Of a stretch of 8,657 bases of DNA, positions 5,436-8,657 are shown piece after piece. Under the pieces are notes generated by a model. That model had not been told where the DNA came from, searched no databases, and was given only the letters and a program-made list of their open reading frames with translations. The position numbers and the translations under genes were made by a program. The DNA comes from HGM12713 sp045593725 (lineage in GTDB: Bacteria > Bacillota > Clostridia > Oscillospirales > CAG-272). Numbering within the stretch: position 1 is the first letter of the stretch; every line of letters begins with the position of its first letter. The stretch is taken from the NCBI GenBank assembly GCA_045593725.1, contig JAZNXE010000012.1:1-8657 (forward strand), given 5' to 3'.

Positions 5436-6602
5436 ATGATGAAAAAGAATTTCAAAAGGCTTGCGCCATTCCTCAGCCTTCTTCTTATCTTTTCTTTTGT
5501 TTTCGCTCCCTCTTCTTTAGCCCTCTCGTCAACTGCCAATACAGCCTTCTCGGAATACGACGGAGGCTTTGACTACGCCGCGGTAATGAGCGAGCCGCGA
5601 ATAAGCGGCAGCACCGCCTCGCCCGTGTCACTGTCGGCGTCCGAGCTGAAAAATATGAAGCTCTATCCCGGTGGAATACCCTTCGGCGTAAAATTTATGA
5701 CCGAGGGAATACTGGTGGTTGGCTTCTGCGATATCACCTCGGGAAACAAAAAAATAAATCCCTCGGGAGAAGCGGGGCTCAGGACGGGGGACAGAATAAT
5801 ATCTGTAAACGGCAAGGAGCTGCTCTCCGCCGAGGAGCTGACAAAAACCGTGGAGCAGAGTCAGGGCAAGACTCTTTCCATAGTATATCTCCGCGACGGA
5901 AGCAGATACACCACCAGCCTTACTCCCGCCTACTGCAAAAGCGAGAAATGCTATAAAACGGGAATATACGTTAAGGATAACGGAGCGGGTATAGGAACGG
6001 TGACCTATATCGACCCCAAAACTCTCTCCTTCGCGGGTCTGGGTCACGGTATCTGCGAGGGTGAGAGCGGCTCTCTCGTACCCATACAGCGAGGCTCTGT
6101 TGTAGATGTAACTATCAACGGAGCTATAAAGGGTCAAAAGGGTACGCCCGGTGAGGTAAAAGGCTCCTTCAAGGCAGGAAAAACCGGAACTCTTCTGAAA
6201 AACACAAGCTGCGGAGTTTACGGAGTCTATGCAAACCTTCCTAAAGGGCTTCCCTCAGAGCCTCTTTCTCTCTGCCTGAAAAACCAACTCAAGGAAGGTA
6301 AGGCATATATCTGGTGCACACTTGATTCGGGCGGCGCGCAAAAATACGAAATAGAAATATCGAAAATTGACAGAACCGCCACAGAGGGTAAATGCTTTAC
6401 CGTAAAGGTAACAGACCCTGCCCTTTTGGCTAAAACAGGAGGCATAGTCCAAGGAATGAGCGGCAGCCCCATAATTCAGGACGGCAAGCTGGTCGGCGCT
6501 GTCACCCACGTTCTCATCAACGATCCCACAAGCGGCTACGGAATATTTATCGAGAATATGCTTGCGGCAGGACAAACAAGCGCGATGCCCAGAGCGGTGT
6601 AG
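5436..6602 (+). CDS. spoIVB: SpoIVB, sporulation signalling serine peptidase
   Basis: A 388-residue S55-family protease. It has an N-terminal membrane/signal segment (about 9-30), a PDZ domain (about 78-165; LYPGGIPFGVKF, GEAGLRTGDRIISVNG) and a C-terminal catalytic domain. His204 in GLGHGI, Asp327 in KVTDPALL and Ser342 in GMSGSP form the triad; Asp-to-Ser spacing (15) equals that of the Bacillus enzyme. The end THVLINDPTSGYGIFIENML is typical. In Bacillus, SpoIVB is secreted from the forespore into the intermembrane space, cleaves SpoIVFA to switch on pro-sigma-K processing, and also cleaves SpoIIQ. Starts at ATG 5436, with AGAGG 8 nt upstream; the next codon is also ATG. Slightly shorter than Bacillus (about 426). 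The usual recN/spo0A neighbours are not seen here. Confidence 0.96.
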   Translation: MMKKNFKRLAPFLSLLLIFSFVFAPSSLALSSTANTAFSEYDGGFDYAAVMSEPRISGSTASPVSLSASELKNMKLYPGGIPFGVKFMTEGILVVGFCDITSGNKKINPSGEAGLRTGDRIISVNGKELLSAEELTKTVEQSQGKTLSIVYLRDGSRYTTSLTPAYCKSEKCYKTGIYVKDNGAGIGTVTYIDPKTLSFAGLGHGICEGESGSLVPIQRGSVVDVTINGAIKGQKGTPGEVKGSFKAGKTGTLLKNTSCGVYGVYANLPKGLPSEPLSLCLKNQLKEGKAYIWCTLDSGGAQKYEIEISKIDRTATEGKCFTVKVTDPALLAKTGGIVQGMSGSPIIQDGKLVGAVTHVLINDPTSGYGIFIENMLAAGQTSAMPRAV

Positions 6603-6621
6603 TTAGAATTATAAACGATTT

Positions 6622-6660
6622 CTCCACCTTTCTTTCGAGAAAGGTGGAGCCAAAGAACTT
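6622..6660 (+). repeat. CCACCTTTC hairpin repeat, copy 2
   Basis: CTCCACCTTTCT (6622-6633) pairs with AGAAAGGTGGAG (6638-6649) around TTCG, followed by GCCAAAGAACTT as in copy 1. It starts 20 nt after the spoIVB stop. Compared with copy 1, the outer G-C pair (GCCACC...GGTGGC) has become T-A (TCCACC...GGTGGA): both sides changed and the stem was kept. There is no T-run. Confidence 0.85.
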
Positions 6661-6753
6661 CCTGTAAGAGAGTGTTGTAGATAAGGAACATCCAGCACCG
6701 CAATGGAAATGTTTTCCTCCCCTCGTAGAGTCCGATGCTATGCATCGCCGTAT

Positions 6754-6843
6754 GGGTTCGACTGCGCCCACACGTGTCATTCTGAGTGAAGCGAAGCGAA
6801 ATCGAACCCGAGCGCAGTGAGGGCGCGTAAGCGGAATCTCGGG
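6754..6843. repeat. Composite intergenic repeat with GTCATTCTGAG core
   Basis: GGGTTCGA (6754-6761) is inverted as TCGAACCC (6802-6809); ACTGCGC (6761-6767) is inverted as GCGCAGT (6812-6818); CCCGAG (6807-6812) is inverted as CTCGGG (6838-6843). Between them lies GTCATTCTGAGTGAAGCGAAG, a phrase I recall as a widespread intergenic repeat in bacterial genomes. The arms are mutually exclusive, so several folds are possible. No gene is supported. Confidence 0.6.
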
Positions 6844-6886
6844 CGGGCCGATGGCGAAGGCTGCGTAAAATGTTTCAACAAAACTC

Positions 6887-6934
6887 GTAGGGGCGTTCTG
6901 CGAACGCCCACGGGCGAACACAGTTCGCCCCTAC
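6887..6934. repeat. Double-hairpin element with inverted GTAGGGGCG ends
   Basis: Outer inverted repeats GTAGGGGCG (6887-6895) and CGCCCCTAC (6926-6934) bracket two perfect hairpins, GGGCGTTC/GAACGCCC (6891-6898 with 6902-6909) and GGGCGAAC/GTTCGCCC (6912-6919 with 6923-6930). The two hairpins are themselves related. The 48-bp unit looks like a small mobile-type palindromic repeat. Confidence 0.78.
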
Positions 6935-6961
6935 AAGCAAAATGCAAAATTGAATAGGAAA

Positions 6962-7003
6962 AGGCAATATCATCCCACCCTCAAAATCGGTTTGATATTG
7001 CCT
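6962..7003 (-). terminator. Terminator of the lipoprotein gene
   Basis: AGGCAATATCA (6962-6972) pairs perfectly with TGATATTGCCT (6993-7003); the 20-nt loop can pair further. On the minus strand the stem is followed by TTTTCC. It lies about 15 nt past the lipoprotein stop codon. Confidence 0.72.
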
Positions 7004-7017
7004 CTGATTATTTTAAT

Positions 7018-8160
7018 TCAATTTTGAAATAATTCCTTAAAATCGCAAGTATAATACCTAACCTCAGATTGTCTGTAATATTCAGAGTACGTTCCCTTCC
7101 TTATTCTGAATAGTACAACGCCGTCATTATATGAAAAAGTTACGCTATCGCTATTAGATTTACAAAGCCCTGCGCTTACACTATCAAAACTGCCTATATT
7201 AGCTCCCGTAAGATCAAAACAGCTAACTTTTAATGGCGTACTTGCAGATCCGTTGCTTCGCACACTTGCTACGACAATATTTCCGTCAAAATAAATACAA
7301 GGATTTAGAAGGCTACCGCTACTGTCAATTTTTGTAGGAGCAAACAAAAAATTACCTTGATTATCTATTACGGAAACAAAACACTCGCCGCTTTGTCGGT
7401 TATACATCAACACTCCCGATTTTCCGTTTACAAATTTCGTATGCTCTACATGATTCGTAATGGTTTCGAAATTAAAATCATCGCTGCTATTTTGATTCTC
7501 CCCTAAAATACTTTCCCAAAACTCAATATTTTCATCATATCTTCTATCGTAATGTTCATTATTTTCTTCGGAAAGAGCAGATATCCACGTCAAGTTCATA
7601 TCTAAAACACCAAGCTCAGTTTTCATTGAATCATAAGTTGAGCTGATTTTTTCCGCCACTATATATTTGCCATCCTTTATATTCAAGAAGCTTGTAACTC
7701 CTACTTGTTCGGGTGTTATAACATTTCCAACCGTATCGTAAATAAAACCGTCAACAAATAGCATTTTTCCATTTTTATAAGGCTTCATGTTGGCAGAATA
7801 TGATACGGCGTTTTGACAGATGGCGTTGTTTGTAAAATCATCATTTTTTATAGTAAATGCAACCTTACCACTCTTATCTATCACATAGAAATTTTCCAAA
7901 TCTTCTCTAAGGGCAACGATTGCAAATCCTTCGAAAAAATCAGACGTAAAAACGACATCTTCCACTGCTATGTATTTAGCGTTTGGATCATTAGGCTGTT
8001 CACCCTCAGATATTTCGTCTGAGTTTTCAGGAGATTTTTCATTTTCATTAGTTCCTCCGTCGTTTTTCGCAGCGTCTGTATTTTTAGTGGAATCCATATT
8101 ACAAGATATTAGAAGCAGTACGGTAATGAAAGCAAGTAAAAGAGCTATTGTTTTTTTCAT
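7018..8160 (-). CDS. Secreted lipoprotein of unknown function, possibly WG-repeat-like
   Basis: The ATG at 8158-8160 is preferred (380 residues): GAGGAG is well spaced for it but overlaps the in-frame ATG at 8173-8175. The N-terminus MKKTIALLLAFITVLLLISC is a lipoprotein signal with lipobox LISC and lipidated Cys20, followed by an acidic, Asn/Ser/Glu-rich spacer (about 21-60). The mature part is beta-rich. FFEGFAIVALREDLENFYVIDKSGKVAF (about 75-102) resembles one WG repeat (F-x-E-G-x-A...y-x-IDksGk), and VIDNQGNFLFAP and CFDLTGANIGSF look like degenerate ones, suggesting a propeller-type exported protein. The coding sequence is visibly richer in A+T than genes to its left. It is divergent from the HTH gene and shares its operator-like region. 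I do not recognise a named family with certainty. Confidence 0.85.
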   Translation of the reverse strand: MKKTIALLLAFITVLLLISCNMDSTKNTDAAKNDGGTNENEKSPENSDEISEGEQPNDPNAKYIAVEDVVFTSDFFEGFAIVALREDLENFYVIDKSGKVAFTIKNDDFTNNAICQNAVSYSANMKPYKNGKMLFVDGFIYDTVGNVITPEQVGVTSFLNIKDGKYIVAEKISSTYDSMKTELGVLDMNLTWISALSEENNEHYDRRYDENIEFWESILGENQNSSDDFNFETITNHVEHTKFVNGKSGVLMYNRQSGECFVSVIDNQGNFLFAPTKIDSSGSLLNPCIYFDGNIVVASVRSNGSASTPLKVSCFDLTGANIGSFDSVSAGLCKSNSDSVTFSYNDGVVLFRIRKGTYSEYYRQSEVRYYTCDFKELFQN

Positions 8161-8204
8161 TGCAAATCTCCTCATTATTTAATTGTATGGTAATTTGTAA
8201 CTCT

Positions 8205-8233
8205 ATTGTATCATATATAGCCCACTCTGTCAA
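8205..8233 (-). promoter_or_regulatory. Near-consensus sigma-A promoter of the lipoprotein gene
   Basis: On the minus strand TTGACA (8228-8233, perfect) and TACAAT (8205-8210) are separated by exactly 17 nt. This is one of the strongest promoters in the window. Start near 8198, leader about 38 nt. The palindrome at 8216-8248 covers its -35 and spacer. Confidence 0.87.
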
Positions 8234-8248
8234 GAGTTTTGGGCTATA
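8216..8248. promoter_or_regulatory. Nested palindrome, likely operator of the HTH regulator
   Basis: TATAGCCCA (8216-8224) is inverted perfectly as TGGGCTATA (8240-8248), and inside it ACTCT (8224-8228) is inverted as AGAGT (8233-8237). The left arm lies in the spacer of the minus-strand promoter, the inner arms flank its -35, and the right arm overlaps the -10 of the plus-strand promoter. A repressor bound here would close both. That the adjacent HTH protein is the binder is inference. Confidence 0.7.
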
Positions 8249-8275
8249 ATTAGACCAAATATTTTTTTTAGGAGG
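8245..8275 (+). promoter_or_regulatory. -10 box and ribosome site of the HTH gene
   Basis: TATAAT (8245-8250) is a perfect -10; the bases 17 nt upstream (CCACTC) are a poor -35, as expected for a promoter that is weak or needs help. Start near 8257 gives a short leader with AGGAGG (8270-8275) 6 nt before the ATG. Confidence 0.6.
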
Positions 8276-8281
8276 CAAAAT

Positions 8282-8524
8282 ATGAACACTTATACTGTTG
8301 TTAAAAATAGAATACTCCAATTACTTGGTGAGAAGAAAATGTCTATCCATAAACTCGCTATGGAATCAGCCGTTGCTCCCTCATCCATCAAAAATATACT
8401 GTATGGCAAAAGTCAAAATCCGGGTATTGTCACAATAAAAATGCTCTGCGACGGCTTTGGAATTACTCTCATTGAATTTTTCGATACCGAAGAATTCAGA
8501 AATTTGGAGCAAGAAATAAAATAA
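8282..8524 (+). CDS. Small Cro/CI-type (XRE) HTH transcriptional regulator
   Basis: An 80-residue protein made almost entirely of one HTH domain. The pattern KNRILQLLGEKKMSIHKLAMESAVAPSSIKNIL (8-40) holds helices 1-3, with the recognition helix at about VAPSSIKNILYG; GIVTIKMLCDGFGITLIEFF (48-67) is the typical helix 4-5 region of XRE proteins. It has no effector or dimerisation domain beyond this. Such proteins bind palindromic operators as dimers and often repress their own divergent region. It starts 6 nt after AGGAGG and is divergent from the lipoprotein gene, with an operator-like palindrome between them. Antitoxin or phage-type repressor roles are possible, but no toxin or phage gene is seen in the window. 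Confidence 0.9.
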   Translation: MNTYTVVKNRILQLLGEKKMSIHKLAMESAVAPSSIKNILYGKSQNPGIVTIKMLCDGFGITLIEFFDTEEFRNLEQEIK

Positions 8525-8527
8525 ATA

Positions 8528-8555
8528 TCCCCCCGTATAACGGGGGGTATTTCAT
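8528..8555 (+). terminator. Terminator of the HTH gene
   Basis: CCCCCCG (8529-8535) pairs with CGGGGGG (8541-8547) around TATAA, followed by TATTTCATTTT. It begins 4 nt after the stop codon. Confidence 0.85.
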
Positions 8556-8559
8556 TTTC

Positions 8560-8649
8560 GGGCATAGCCCTAATACTACTGGCTGCGCACAAGTGCGCTT
8601 TTATTGGCCTGCCAGCCATGCAATGGATACTTGCTACCCGTAAACGGGT
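8560..8649. repeat. Cluster of hairpins at the right edge
   Basis: GGGC/GCCC (8560-8570, loop ATA); GCGCA/TGCGC (about 8585-8598) followed by TTTTATT; an outer TGGCTG (8580-8585) inverted as CAGCCA (8613-8618) that encloses it; and ACCCG/CGGGT (8636-8649, loop TAAA) followed by TT. No reading frame in it is convincing. It could be a structured RNA, a repeat, or the edge of a mobile element; the window ends before this can be decided. Confidence 0.5.
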
Positions 8650-8657
8650 TTCACCAT

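Larger units (their letters stand above)
6603..7017. other. Gene-free region of nested palindromic repeats
   Basis: About 415 bp with no credible gene. From left to right it holds: a CCACCTTTC hairpin repeat (6622-6660); a CGATGC/GCATCG hairpin (6733-6747); a composite repeat with GGGTTCGA/TCGAACCC and ACTGCGC/GCGCAGT arms around a GTCATTCTGAG stretch (6754-6843); a double-hairpin element (6887-6934); and the terminator of the lipoprotein gene (6962-7003). Stop-free frames across it are incidental results of the GC-rich repeats. Confidence 0.75.

Noticed and set aside
5628..6137. Minus-strand open frame of 169 codons inside spoIVB
   Set aside because: Fully antisense to the conserved PDZ and catalytic regions of SpoIVB, with no domain of its own.
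6547..6921. Minus-strand open frame of 124 codons across the repeat region
   Set aside because: It is built from palindromic repeats and the antisense of the spoIVB end. Arg/Phe-rich runs such as RVRFRFASLRMTR are typical translations of the GTCATTCTGAG-type repeat.
8161..8175. Upstream ATG of the lipoprotein gene adding five residues (MRRFA)
   Set aside because: The GAGGAG site overlaps this ATG and is correctly spaced for the next one, which also gives a standard MKK signal peptide.
8413..8619. Minus-strand open frame of 68 codons over the HTH gene end and its terminator
   Set aside because: It passes through a perfect intrinsic terminator and is antisense to a clear HTH gene; no ribosome site seen.

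Overview
The window looks like a chromosomal segment of an anaerobic, endospore-forming member of the Clostridia (Oscillospiraceae/Ruminococcaceae-like). The reasons are two recognisable sporulation genes (a SpoIIQ-like M23 protein and SpoIVB), strong AGGAGG-type ribosome sites, near-consensus sigma-A promoters, heavy ATA/AGA codon use, and intergenic palindromic repeats of a type I recall from gut Clostridia. No rRNA, tRNA, CRISPR array, transposase or integrase was seen.

Left part (1-2705, minus strand). A compact three-gene operon reads right to left: a PduL-type phosphotransacylase, a NifU/IscU-like iron-sulfur scaffold protein, and a protein of the uncharacterised GGGtGRT family. A near-consensus promoter (2677-2705) starts it and a strong bidirectional terminator (137-167) ends it. 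The last two genes have strong Shine-Dalgarno sites and short gaps. The joint function of the three is not known to me; this is the best candidate in the window for an undescribed system.

Middle part (2706-6602). On the plus strand is a TepA/ClpP-like serine protease. A repeat-rich gap follows, then a minus-strand hotdog thioesterase. Next come a SpoIIQ-like membrane-anchored LytM protein with a complete zinc site and the SpoIVB signalling protease, both plus strand. Each of these two has its own promoter-like sequence of nearly identical form (TGAAT(A/T), 13-14 nt, GGYAAAAAATA), which suggests the same forespore sigma factor reads both. In Bacillus SpoIVB activates the pro-sigma-K processing machinery and also cleaves SpoIIQ, so the pairing makes functional sense.

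Right part (6603-8657). About 400 bp of nested palindromic repeats leads to an AT-rich, probably accessory pair: a minus-strand lipoprotein of unknown function and a divergent 80-residue Cro/CI-type HTH regulator. A nested palindrome (8216-8248) lies across both promoters and is a likely operator for that regulator. The window ends in another cluster of hairpins (8560-8649).

Non-coding stretches above 300 bases are 3478-3889 and 6603-7017; both hold palindromic repeats and no convincing gene.
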